43,596 nt of DNA, from the NCBI GenBank assembly GCA_003427395.1, contig BFEA01000593.1:59685-103280 (forward strand). Reading direction: 5' to 3'. A model generated the notes under the pieces. That model made no database searches. It saw only the letters and a list, made by a program, of their open reading frames with translations, and had not been told where the DNA came from. Shown piece after piece: positions 19,281-29,208 of the stretch (positions are counted from its first letter, which is position 1; every line of letters starts with the position of its first letter). The stretch comes from Chara braunii (Eukaryota; Streptophyta; Charophyceae; Charales; Characeae). The position numbers were made by a program, and so were the translations under genes.

Positions 19281-19380
19281 TGCTAGTGGTGTTGATAAGT
19301 GCAGACACCGCTTGCACCTGGGGGGAGGTCCCATCTATTGGTGGGGGGCATCACCTGCTGGAAAACGGGTCCAACGTCCC
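19281..19380 (-). other. LINE 3'-tail stem-loop and box (LINE-4)
   Basis: TGCTAGTGGTGT (19,281-19,292) pairs with ACACCGCTTGCA (19,305-19,316) with two mismatched positions. The loop TGATAAGTGCAG matches the LINE-A loop except one base. The box and GCTGGAAAACGGGTCCAAC hairpin follow. Confidence 0.7.
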
Positions 19381-19684
19381 ATGTACAAACTGAATGTTGG
19401 GATACATCCGAAAAAGGTGCAGCATTGATTACCCTGGAATCCAAGGGATTGACTGAGCAGGGCCTTAGAGAGGAGGGGGAACCTCTTCACCCTGGAGTCG
19501 GTGCCAGATACCTGCAACTGCACACTAATTCCTCCCACCCCTAACTAGCCCCCCCTACTCACTGACCCAGAATGTTCAAGCTACCCACAATGACAGGCTG
19601 CCAGCATTGACTGCCCCAATCCATAGAAGGGGGGGTTAACTGGGCAGCAAGATGGAGAGACGGAAACAGAAAAATTTGGGTATT

Positions 19685-20566
19685 TTAGCAGAAGAAAGAA
19701 TAACCTCCCCGGGGGGCTCCAGAGGGCCATTTCTTACCTGAGTATGAGTGAGCAGAAGATGGGGTAACATAATTCCTCAGTCCGGACAGGATCTCTACCA
19801 GGGAGAGGGCATGGGGTGGGAAGGGGTCGGGGAAGTCCGAGGGGGGGCGGAGTGGGAATGAGGGTTCAATGTTTGTCCAGTCCTTAAAACATAGGTGGTA
19901 GTCTCTCATCTCTTCCAAATCCCACTGTCCCTTTCCCTTGTCTCCGCTTCATTCTACTTTCGCAATCCATCCTTCTCTCTCCCCTCCCACCCAGTCTATG
20001 ACATCTTCTACCTGTTTAAGGAGGTCTAATTGTGCTTTTGTATCTAACCGTCTCTGTGTGAGTTCGAAGTGTACCTGCTGCTGAATTTGTTCAGTGATTT
20101 CCGACTCTTCTACTCTTACCTTCTCCATTGCCAAAGTGCATCTTTGCCACCAAAGTGCCCATACTTCTGCTCTCCTCCCAAGTTTGTACATGTTTTTTAC
20201 GAAGGTTGTAGTTGTTTCTGCCTGCGGCCAATGACCGGACAGAATGGCTTGCCAAGACCAGGGTCAGGGGGTTCCAGATTCCATCTTTCTCCATATGCGA
20301 TCCCACCATCTCCATGATATGAATTGGGCTATCGGGCATTGCATGAAGATATGTTCAATGGTTTCCGCTTTCCTGGTGACACCATGGAAGCAGCGAAACT
20401 TTTTGTTCTAAGTTAGTGTGATCCGTTAGCCAGTCGTTAGTTGGTAGACATCGGTGGACAATCTGCCATTGCAGGGATGTGATTTTCATAGGTTTTGTTT
20501 TTTGTTCTTGGAACCATTTGATTGGCGTCAGAAGGGAGTGATCCACATTTAGGTGTCTGGCCCAGC
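19685..20566 (-). pseudogene. LINE ORF2 C-terminal fragment (LINE-4)
   Basis: Blocks in order on the minus strand: LTPIKWFQEQ, ITSLQWQIVHRCLPTNDWL, a disrupted zinc module, MYKLGRRAEVWALWWQRC, VIDWVGGEREGW, LCFKDWTNIEPSFPLRP and FPDPFPPHALSLVEILS. They closely follow the LINE-1 protein, so these two are near relatives. Where LINE-1 stops after EILS, this copy reads on for about 30 codons to 19,685, a lost stop. Several frameshifts occur, near 19,925-19,950 and 20,190-20,400. Confidence 0.85.
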
Positions 20567-21150
20567 TGTGGCTATAGCATGCATCTTTCAAAAGCGTCTA
20601 CATCATGAAGGGAAAAAAACGGGGGAAATGAAACCGTAACATATATCTTTCAAAAACGTATGAATCAAGGAGGGAAAAAAAGAATGAAGTGAGGAGTCAA
20701 CAGGTGTAGTCTCTACTCAACATTTGTGTGGGCTAAGACCAAAGTTGTGGCTATAGCGTGCATCTTTCAAAAACGTCCTCATCGTGAAGGGAGAAGAAAC
20801 AGGGGAAACGAAACCGTAACGTATAACTTTCAAAGGCGTCTGAATCAGGGAGGGAAGTGGGAGAGGAAGGAAGAGAAACGAAGTTAGAAGTAAAGTGATA
20901 CACGAAGGGAAGGACAGCCCAGAAGAGGAAGGGGAGGGGCTGGAAAGGGGAATCGTTGCAGCCTCTACTTACCGTTGCGTGTGCTTAAGCGTACATCTTT
21001 AAGAAGCATTCAAAACATGAAGGGAGGAAAAAAGGGCGGACAGAAGGGAAAGGAGAGGGGCTGGAGGGGGAAGAGGGGGAGGGGAAAAAGGAAGATGAAA
21101 TAGGGATAGGAGGAATTCGGAAAAAGAGAAGAGGGAGGATGAGAGGTAAG
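20567..21150. repeat. Satellite-like tandem repeat, right of LINE-4
   Basis: GTGGCTATAGCRTGCATCTT begins units at 20,567 and 20,747 (180 bp apart), and a diverged unit begins at about 20,979 with TGCTTAAGCGTACATCTTT. Each has CATGAAGGGA-like and ACCGTAAC motifs and a purine-rich part. Individual units vary in length. No coding content. Confidence 0.75.
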
Positions 21151-21156
21151 GTGGTA

Positions 21157-22060
21157 CCTCCGCTGCTATTTACCCTGTTGCTTTTTTGACGCGGTCGTTC
21201 CGTCCGCCCTGTTTCCCCCACCCCACCGTTCTACCGGTATGGGGCCCCAAGGGGAGCAGGTACGGCTCCTCCGAAGTGTTTCTGTTGATGTCGAAGACTA
21301 AGACCGACGCACACTTCCAGAAGCTATGAAGAGAAAACTCCGCTTCGCGGATCTTCACCTGAACCCGAAACTCCGTCGCGATGATGTCGCTCCAGCTGCC
21401 CCTCCCCTTCCGCTGTTGTTCCCCCCTGCTATGACTTCCTTTACTTCGCATGCGCTCCACCATCCTCCTGCCCCCCCACCATCCACTGCCGTCGCATCCC
21501 GCGATGGTTTTCTTCTTCACTAGGCCTGAGCCCCTTCTCCAGCCGATCAGACCCCCGGTTTCTCTCCACGCGTTGCCTTCATGCCGTACCTCTGCTGCTA
21601 TTCTCCTGTCGCTGATTGACGCGGTCGTTCCGCCCGCCCTGTTCCCCCACCGCACGGTTCTACAAGTACGGGGCCCCAAGGGGAGCAGGGGTATGACTCC
21701 TCCCGCGTGCTTTTGTTGATGTTGAAGACTAAGACCGGCGCACACTGCCGGAGGCTATGAAGAGAAAACTCCGCTTTGCGGATCTTCCGGAACTCCGTCG
21801 CGATGTTGCCGCTGCACTCCGACTGCTCCTCCGCTTCCGCTGCTGTCCCCCCCTTCCGCTGTTGTCCCCCCCTCCTATGGCTTCCTTCACTTGGCATGCG
21901 CCCTACCGTCCTCCTGCCCCACCACCATCCATTGTCGTCGCATCCCACTATGGTTTCTTCCTCGCTAAGCATGAGCCCCTTCTCCAGCCACCACGCGCTG
22001 CCTCGATGGCCGCCCTGTGTGCAGCTTCGCTTTCGACAGACGTTTCGTGCTAACACTCAC
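21157..22060. repeat. Tandem duplication, period 430 bp
   Basis: Two units share GACGCGGTCGTTCC (21,189 and 21,619), GGGGCCCCAAGGGGAGCAGG, TTGATGTYGAAGACTAAGAC and ATGAAGAGAAAACTCCGCTT. Plus-strand frames in both begin MKRKLRFADL and continue Pro/Leu-rich; minus-strand frames in both contain REAEFSLHS or RKAEFSLHS and VLVFDIN or VLVFNIN. Openness on both strands and GC-rich composition make coding status doubtful. Confidence 0.8.
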
Positions 22061-22107
22061 GCAGGCCCGCTGCGTTGCGTGCGCTACTGCGCTAGGATCT
22101 GGTGGTT

Positions 22108-22330
22108 TCAAGGTCACTCAAGTACAAATTGCGAAATGGGAAAAAACTCAATTTTAACGAAAACGCAATTCGATGCTCAATCTCCCACTGCAAGGAGGCA
22201 AATTTTGAAGATTTTCTAATTTTACTCTTGTAATCCCTGAAAAAACTGACCGCCTGCAGCCTCTCTTCCTCTATGTTGATGAGGTGCTTAGCCCATTGTT
22301 CCTTGCTTCTCCCGACCAACTCTTTCTTAC
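22108..22330 (-). pseudogene. Small LINE ORF2 fragment
   Basis: KEQWAKHLINIEEERLQAV and SKFASLQWEIEHRI on the minus strand correspond to WARHLNVDHSLL...KITSLQWQIVHRCL in LINE-4, just before the zinc module. The fragment ends without the module and without a tail. It may extend upstream to about 22,420 (VEEWRWTRIG). A more distant member of the same LINE group. Confidence 0.65.
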
Positions 22331-22587
22331 TGGAAAATCATTTGTACCATCACTCTTTTCAACGAACAGGGGGAAGGCTCTTTACTCTTCCATCCTATCC
22401 TAGTCCACCTCCATTCCTCGACATCAAGAAAAAGGCATGAGGCGTGGTAGAGAGATCTGGGGAATTGTCGAGGGTGGAAGGCATTCCATAGGCCATCTGT
22501 CAGCTGTTACCACCCTGTGACCTAGCAGTTGGGGGTGCTCCGAGGCGGGTTGTGTCGTCATAACCTAGCAATTGGAGGCGTGAGACC

Positions 22588-22696
22588 TTTTTTTTTTTTT
22601 TTTTTTTTTGGGGGGGGGGGGGGGGGGGAGAGGGGACGAAAGGCTCCAGTTTATTCGTGGGGAGGAGAACTTGCTGGGAACCAGGCCCAGCGTCCC
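22588..22696 (-). mobile_element. Solo LINE tail with T22-G19 homopolymer
   Basis: A T-run (22,588-22,609) runs directly into a G-run (22,610-22,628), then GGCTCCAGTTTATTCGTGGG and a GCTGGGAACC..GGCCCAGC hairpin ending GCGTCCC. This is the family tail without the variable stem-loop. The 5' extent beyond 22,696 is uncertain. The long G-run next to poly(T) is unusual among the tails here. Confidence 0.75.
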
Positions 22697-23165
22697 ATAT
22701 GGAAATTTACATCGAATTTTGAAAGTTTGAGATATCGGAGCCATTACCCAGCTTTGACTGAGAGAACTTTGAGAGAATTTTTGAGCTACTTAGAAAATTA
22801 TTACGACAAACTACAGAAAAAAGGTCTGCCCACAACAAAACATGCCACCACAGAGGTCCTACAAATGCTCAAAACCCAGTGGATCCTTAGCAACCCTTCT
22901 AAAGCTCTCCAGCACTGTCTTACTCCCTGCCGAGCTCTTCCAGGCCTCATACCCCCACCCTGCTGGGTTACAGGGCAACACGACTCGCCCCAACTCCGGC
23001 CAGCGTCGTCCCAGCAGCAACCCTTGGTTGTCCCTTGGAATGCCCACCCCAAAGCATCCCCAGATCTCTCTACCAGGCCTCACACTCTTGCATCAGCAGG
23101 TTACAGGGCAACACCCCGGCACCGGCCAGCGTCATTCTAGTATCGAACAGCCGCAAATCACTGAG
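22697..23165 (+). other. Unassigned open frame and repeat-rich DNA
   Basis: A plus-strand frame reads LTERTLREFLSYLENYYDKL, KKGLPTTKHATTEVLQ and on into a Pro/Gln-rich part ending near 23,140. The first half looks like an alpha-helical coding fragment. The second overlaps the CAGGCCTCA repeat. I do not recognise it. It could be LINE or host-gene debris. Confidence 0.35.
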
Positions 23166-23660
23166 TAGATCAGCAATGGAACCATCTAAGATGAGTTGTT
23201 AGAAGTCCCCAGAATCTTAAATCATTCTTAACAGCCCCATTGGCAACCAAAACCAACAAACCATGGATAAAGGAAAAACTCAGAAACATTCATGGTGACT
23301 ACTCAAAACTCTACCAAGTCACTTGAATATGTGTGTTAAAAAGTTTCCCAACCACGAATCAGATAGGTGAAACATATTCAATTCACCTACGACCACCACC
23401 AGCATGGTTGTTTTCAGCACGAACCGAAGCTCTCCCAGGCCTCATGCTCCCATCAGGTTAGGTTAGAGAGTTGCACCACCTTGCTCCAGCACCGGCCATC
23501 ATTGCTCCAGTTACGACCCCTGATGACCACTAAGACTGCCCCCGCAAACAGCCCCCCAGATCTCTTTACCAGGCCTCACGCCCCCACTAAGCTAGGTCAC
23601 AGAGTTGCGCCACCTAGCTCCGACTCTGGCCAGCGTTGCTCCAGCATCGGTCTTCGAGGG
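22939..23660. repeat. CAGGCCTCA dispersed repeat, four units
   Basis: CAGGCCTCA followed by a C-rich stretch, a GGTTACAGGGCAACA- or GTTAGAGAGTTGCACC-like block and CCGGCCAGCGTCRT-like sequence recurs at about 22,944, 23,076, 23,435 and 23,571. Spacing alternates between about 135 and 360 bp. Non-coding in appearance. Confidence 0.65.
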
Positions 23661-24360
23661 CCACCAAATTTTTGGCCACCCTTCGCAGGATCACATATCA
23701 CTTGCCAGGTAGCACCTATTCCTACAACCTCCTCGAAAGGCAAACCAAATGGAAAGAAATGGAAAGAAATACTAAAATGGATGTTAGAATTCTTCGAGAG
23801 AGATCTCCCCTCCCTCCCCCTCCCCATCCCCCCTCAACCCTACACTGCCTCCACCGAGGTGAGTCACCCACTCTCCCTCGGCCCTAATATAGAACCAACC
23901 CTCTACCCCTCTTTCCCCAGGAGCACGCAGTTCCCACCTAAAGCATGCACCCCTGCCCCTTGCCCATTTGTGTCTCCGCTGGGACAGATGTTGACCCTCA
24001 CACCAGCCCCTGCCCCAGATTAGGGCAACCCCCTACTCCGCCTCTACCCTCTTTAAGACATTCACCCCCTACCTTGTGATGCCCCTGCAAGGTAGAGCTG
24101 CCCCCACCCCCTTCTTACCTTTCAGCCCTCCGGAAACGATCTGATCCAGCCGACTACGGTTATTGATGACACACTTACCAAAATGTCGATCGCAATTTGC
24201 AAAAGCAAGGTCTCTTCAAAAATATGCAGCTCCCTCCATATGCACGTATCACCAATTTAAGAGAAGCAAAAAACTAATTATTGGAGAAGGTCTTCAAAGT
24301 TTATAGCTATAATAGTAGGATTCCATACTTTTCGGGTTCCAAGATTAGAAAATCATGATA
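23661..24360. other. Unassigned, C-rich then AT-rich
   Basis: C-rich sequence to about 24,110 gives Pro-rich frames on the plus strand that I treat as low complexity. From about 24,170 the DNA is AT-rich with no recognisable feature. Confidence 0.45.
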
Positions 24361-24363
24361 AAA

Positions 24364-24570
24364 CTTTACTTGGGACTTCAGAAATTATAGTCGAAATTCA
24401 AGTTTACGTAATTACATAACCGATCCCTACAAATTGTGTTGACGATTCGGAATGGATAATATATGTTGGTGTGTATGTGCGTACATGTAGATGAGAATAC
24501 TTCATTTGGGACTTTTAGAAATTATAGTCGAATTTCAAGGGTATGTGTGTATGTGTGTACACATAGATGA
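24364..24570. repeat. AT-rich imperfect direct repeat, about 136-bp spacing
   Basis: ACTTGGGACTTCAGAAATTA with ATAGTCGAAATTCAAG at about 24,368 recurs at about 24,504 as ATTTGGGACTTTTAGAAATTATAGTCGAATTTCAAG (read in two parts). TATGTGCGTACATGTAGATG also recurs as TATGTGTGTACACATAGATG. Two diverged units. Confidence 0.7.
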
Positions 24571-25263
24571 AAATTTGGCTGATCAGAAAATGGAGGATAA
24601 GATTGTGAGTTTATTTTTCCAAATTTGAGAAGCCGAATTTATAACTGTGTAAGCACTAGATTAGAACAAAAATATAGAAAATTAGAAGATACAAAATTAA
24701 GATCAGCGAATTATATTGAAAAGGCAGTCGATGCAAAGAGCGCCACACATGTTCACACAAAATTCTCCTGCTCCATCGCCGCTGTGATTACTGCGCCGCT
24801 ACCTTTAACCAATGAACCAACTCAAACGAACGCTTGAAACCACCAACTTTTTTTTACGCTCCAGCTTGTATCAAACCTCCCTCCTCCCAGTCCGCATGAG
24901 AAGATGTTCCTCACCTTCTACCCGCATTGCCTAACCAACCTCCACTAGATTCGCGCAAGAGCATAGGAGCAGGGCCACTACCATGCCCTAGTTCTCATGA
25001 AAACTATCCTAATCAACCCGTCAGCCTTCCCTTCCTTTCGCGTGTCATCCCGCGACACCACATCAACGAAGCACGGAGCAAGAGGCCTCTTCAGCCTAGG
25101 TTATCAAGGTTGGAAGAGCCCTCAACCGAAGCATCACGTCCATGGTTGCACCAAACAAATCCAACGGAACCTCGCGTCATCGCCTGCCGCCGTACTCCCC
25201 ATTGTCCACATCAACTTCTCGATATTCCTCGCAGACAGCCGTTGTCACACTTTTCCCCAGTCG
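24571..25263. other. Unassigned left flank of the large repeat
   Basis: AT-rich to about 24,830, then C-rich with overlapping plus-strand frames of 95-135 codons that have no recognisable domain and partly run into the large repeat. None is supported as a gene. No similarity to the right flank of copy B (LINE-3) was seen, so the insertion site of the large element is unresolved. Confidence 0.4.
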
Positions 25264-25722
25264 AGCCTCCTCAGGCGACCAGAAAGCCAACAGGCTGTCA
25301 CGCAGGATTTTGTATAGTATTGGTAATAAAATAAAGCAAATCCCTTCCTGTTGTGTGCGTCCGGCTTCAAGCGAGACCCTTCAATTGCGGTCTTCGTCCG
25401 TCCTCGGTCTTAGGAATCTTTTATTTTGATTCGGAACAACAAAGAATTATGCAGATAATCATCATAAAAGTTCTCGTACATCACGCATGCATCATTTTGC
25501 CAATTTACTAATTTTGAGAACTGTAACAGGATCATTTGAGAATGCAAACGTCATACAAAGGCAATGCGAAAGGAGCAAGACTAAGTGACTCTGACAAATG
25601 AAAAGGGTAAGTGAGGGAAGAATGAGAAGTCATAATAGTCTCAGAATGTACACATGCAGAGAGCATGGCCAACACCAATCAAGAGTCCTCACTCATCCGT
25701 CTGAATCCTCACACTCAATCTT

Positions 25723-26478
25723 TCATTTAGCTGTCTGTCGTTTGGGCTTCCTGCCATGTCTTAGTACTCTCTGAGGCTGTGGTCTCTGTATGTAGAGTCA
25801 CTTGACGCCTGCGAGCTCCGAGCACTTCCATCCAAGTCCCATGATATGGAAATCAACCGTAGCACAAAACTCCTCCCAAAGTGTGGGAAGATATGGTCGA
25901 GAGAAAATCCCTCGTCTGAGATGCTGAAAATCTGAGGGTTCAGTCACTGCCTCATAATCAATCACTGCTGGAGAAATGTACCTCCTTGCCAGATCCACCA
26001 AGTCGCCCCAACAAGAGTCGTCTGTGAGAGTGAGGGGTACTGGAGGCTTGGGATAGTGTGAGTAGAGCTTTGGCCCGAAGCTGCGGATCAGCTTAGTACC
26101 ACTTCCATCAAGCTCCTTCTCTCTCTCTTCAAGGTACCTGGTTACTGCAATCCAGACCAAGTCGAAGTGCTCATGGGTTTCCTTGCCCTTCCTTACATAG
26201 GATCTCAAGTCATGTATAGTGTCGTTTGCGAAACTGGTAAGAACAACAAAGACTGACAAACCCTCTCAGCTGAAGCCGACAACACTTACATACTGGTACT
26301 TGAAGGCATCGTTGAAGGCTATCTTGTTGAGACTGGCCAAAACATTCTCTTGGACTGAGAATGACCGAATTGTACTCATGTGCTGATGCTGCAAGTTAGA
26401 ATATGTTTCAATGTCTTCAGATGTAGGCGTTGTATGACTGAAGTTGATCTCTAAACTTATTGGTGAATGACCACACAC
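25723..26478 (-). pseudogene. Unrecognised ORF a in large repeat, copy A
   Basis: One minus-strand frame of about 250 codons with two stops: TGA in VGFS*EGL, where copy B has CGA, and TGA after ELAGVK, where copy B has TGG. Copy B's own stops fall elsewhere, so the ancestor was probably open throughout. It reads STIRSFSVQENVLASLNKI, LRSYVRKGKETHEHFDLVW, GDLVDLARRYISPAVIDYEA and TLWEEFCATVDFHIMGLGW, with a basic C-terminus RKPKRQTAK. No signal peptide or membrane span is visible. It lies downstream of ORF b in another frame and may be a second exon of the same gene. No family recognised. Confidence 0.6.
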
Positions 26479-26659
26479 TTATTGATTTTGACTAACAGTC
26501 TTGGGTAACTCAAATGACTAAGTGTCGCCGAGATATAGGCCACTATATGTTGATCTCTTAGTAATTGAGATATTAAGGGGATTGTTTATTGCTGTATAAC
26601 TTCTACTCGCTCAGACTGCTGGAGAAGTTTTCGAAAAGAGAGTCTAGGCACCTTCGCCC

Positions 26660-27236
26660 TCACTCAAGCTTTGCCCAAGTTTTTTTCACAGTCTCTAATA
26701 ACCAGCCCGTGCTATGTAGTTTATCATCGTGGTCATAAAAGTATAGCACACATTCTATGTATTTTTCTCTCGTGACCATCCGGACTCCCTGTTTTCGTTG
26801 CTTCTGTCTATGTGATTCCATGTCTTGGCATGCCTCCTTCTCCCACCCTTCTCTCTTATCCCTGTTTGAACAATTTTTAATCACGAGAACATCTCCCATT
26901 TTCATGATTCCTCCTACACTTAAGTACTCATGTAGTGTGTAGAACAAGCCACGATTGATTTTGAAAGGCTCCGCACCCAGGGCAGGAAAACCAATCGCCC
27001 TTAGTGTCCAAACCACTGGGCGATCTGACACGGGTTGAGTACCACTGCTGTTATCTAGCCTGTAAAGTGAGAGCTGACTTTGAGAGGTTGACAGGGTGGG
27101 GCGATTCAATTTCACCAGTCTACAGTATGTACACAATCGATGTTAGGTTTAGGACATCGCATGGGCGAGGGACACTACACCAGTCCTGGGAACAGATAGC
27201 ATCTGACCTCACTCTCAAATCAGCCAACTCACTCAT
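26660..27236 (-). CDS. Unrecognised ORF b in large repeat, copy A
   Basis: The main minus-strand frame from 27,136 is 158 codons and open: LSLYRLDNSSGTQPVSDRPV, WTLRAIGFPALGAEPFKINR, GLFYTLHEYLSVGGIMKMGD, VLVIKNCSNRDKREGWEKEA and REKYIECVLYFYDHDDKLH. A start ATG at 27,234-27,236 opens another frame (MSELADLRVRSDAICSQDW, VLNLTSIVYIL) that ends near 27,120, so a small intron or frameshift joins the two. Copy B has the same frames with stops. Composition looks like a globular protein. It may be an accessory gene carried antisense in the long terminal repeat. Function unknown. Confidence 0.55.
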
Positions 27237-28300
27237 GGTATTGGAAGAGGCCGACAAATTTTAAGTAATATTTATTTCAAGCAAACAGGAGAGTGAATAT
27301 ATCGTGCCCCCGAGAGGTGAAGTGTTTGCCCAACTCACGCGACACTCAGACTAAAGCTTACAGACAGCGAAACATTAACGAACAGACTTGCTTCATCTCT
27401 TTAAATCTTCTCGGAGTATTCAAGCCTGCCGGTTCCAACGTTTAAACCAGCTGGTTCATATTTGAACCAGTAAGTGAAGGGGGTTGACCTGATCATCATC
27501 AGATGAACGAAACACGACGAAACGAGTGACACAGAGTTGGGGATAGAAAACATTCTTATCTGAGCTTCTCGGTCAATAGATGATTCGTTCCCTTCGCCCG
27601 ATTTTCAAAGTCAACAGTCATCTGGTTAGCATGAAACTCGGGCTCACTAAGAAATGATTGTCAACCTGAGATCTTAATCAATCGTAGTTTCTTCTATTAA
27701 CAACGTGCGCAAGTATGATATGATAATCCAGAACAAACCACAGTAGCTCTTCTTGCCACATCTCAATCAGAGTCTGGCATCCTCACAGTCTACTAATGGT
27801 GATCGCACACACCAAGCCAAAAAACTCTGAACCAAAAGGCAAGTCAGACAGAGATCCGAATGAATGATCTGTGAAGAAGACGTCGTAAGGGAGCAAAATA
27901 ACACCCGTGTCACAATTCTTACATGAACCCAAACTTCATGAAGTTCAAACTTGCATATTTCTCGGTCTCTCTCGTACGTTCCTCTTAAGGCATCTGCCAT
28001 CCTTCATCCTTCCGGGTCTCACTGACTACTCCCTCCTTTGATCCATCTTCCAGCTATCATTGGTAGATCACCAGTCCACCAATCAGTGTCCCAACGAACG
28101 CTAGGATCGAAGCGTCTGTCTCTCAATCGAGTTGAATAGCTGTTAGGCGACGCCAACTGAACCTTAGTTCATGGCACCTTCCGAAACGAATTGTCAGTCC
28201 CTCTTCTCATGCACGTGTCAGTAGTGTGACATGCTTCAACTCACTCTCGCCTTGAAATAACTAGAATTATGTTGATGAAAATTGATCAGAGGAGAGAGGA
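27237..28300. other. Non-coding part of large repeat copy A
   Basis: No supported ORF. AACCAGCTGGTTCATATTTG followed by AACCAGTAAGTG at about 27,446-27,476 forms a short AACCAG-rich palindromic motif that is kept in copy B near 34,670-34,700. Confidence 0.5.
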
Positions 28301-28527
28301 GGGCTAAACCCACATCTACTGTCCCAAAGTCAAACGACAAGCTGACATGTGTCGCGTACCTCGACAGAAGACTGTTAAGATAGCGAGAGCATATCGAGTG
28401 TACACATCTAGATGTGTATAAGAGACAGGGCTAAACCCACATCTACTGTCCCAAAGTCAAACGACAAGCTGACATGTGTCGCGTACCTCGACAGAAGACT
28501 GTTAAGATAGCGAGAGCATATCGAGTG
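28301..28527. repeat. 100-bp duplication around a library adapter (assembly artefact)
   Basis: GGGCTAAACCCACATCTACT and the following 80 bp occur at 28,301-28,400 and again at 28,428-28,527, identically. Copy B has the segment once (35,523-35,622). The two copies are joined by 27 bases of transposase adapter. The duplication is therefore technical rather than biological. Confidence 0.93.
28401..28428 (+). other. Tn5 mosaic-end / mate-pair junction adapter remnant
   Basis: AGATGTGTATAAGAGACAG at 28,410-28,428 is the exact 19-bp Tn5 mosaic end used in Nextera libraries. It is preceded by TACACATCT, the end of the reverse mosaic end. This is the head-to-head junction of a circularised mate-pair fragment with its first ten bases trimmed. 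It is non-native sequence. Confidence 0.97.
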
Positions 28528-29208
28528 AAGGAGTAACGAAATGTCAACAGAGTCTTCCCAACATCCGAGCGTGTTAGAATCACACGCCGTGGTCCTCGCA
28601 GCATGCTAGTGTTCGGTTCACTGAGCGTCCCTCACATGTGCTATGACTAGCACATCGCCGTACTAATCCTTCTCAGGCAACAAGGGAGCGCGTGTGGATC
28701 GTTCTCTCGTCTTGCCTGCTTCAAGAATGTTGTGTCGATGATCACTTTCCTGAAAACAGGCCCGCACCCGAACTTCCAAAAGGGAGGCGGCTCCTCAAGA
28801 ACACGGTGGAAAATGGATCCCAGGCAAAGATGATAACCAAACAGCCTGTTTCCTCAACTCCCTTCGTCTCTCCATCCCAACAATCTCGAGCACGTCTCTC
28901 TCTTGGTCACATCTCCTCGTTCTTTAGAACGACCATCTTATAGACCACTCCTCAAAGTGTCTGCCTCTGCACCACTAATGCCTTCCGTGCGCTCTCCTTC
29001 TCGCTCTCTCTTTCTCGATTGCGTCTGCTTGTGTCTCCTTCTGTCTGTCATAACCGCTCACGCCCTCTGGCTCTCTACTCTACTGACACCTCTAAGTCGC
29101 GCGTTGACCTCTGACACCCTTCTCCCTCACTCTCGCGAGCGACCCTCGCGTGCGTCTCTCTCCCTACTCAGCTCTCCAGCATACGGCGTTTCCCCGCTCA
29201 TACAGGGG

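Larger units (their letters stand above)
19240..20566 (-). mobile_element. 5'-truncated LINE (LINE-4) inserted in a tandem repeat
   Basis: Poly(A) is seen as T-rich 19,240-19,262, followed by a stem-loop at 19,281-19,316, the box with CTATTGGTGGGG and a hairpin ending at 19,380, about 400 nt more 3'UTR, and the ORF2 C-terminus up to WARHLNVDHSLL. The 5' end is truncated just upstream of the zinc module. Flanking sequence on both sides belongs to the satellite-like repeat. The target-site duplication is at best short (GCTAT). Confidence 0.87.

Noticed and set aside
22529-23140. A 200-codon plus-strand gene spanning the LINE tail
   Set aside because: It starts upstream of and reads through the T/G homopolymer and LINE tail, so it cannot be one native ORF. 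Only the middle part is noted as an unassigned fragment.
28301-28527. Genuine tandem duplication in the large repeat
   Set aside because: The join is a Tn5 mosaic end and the sister copy has a single unit, so it is an assembly artefact.
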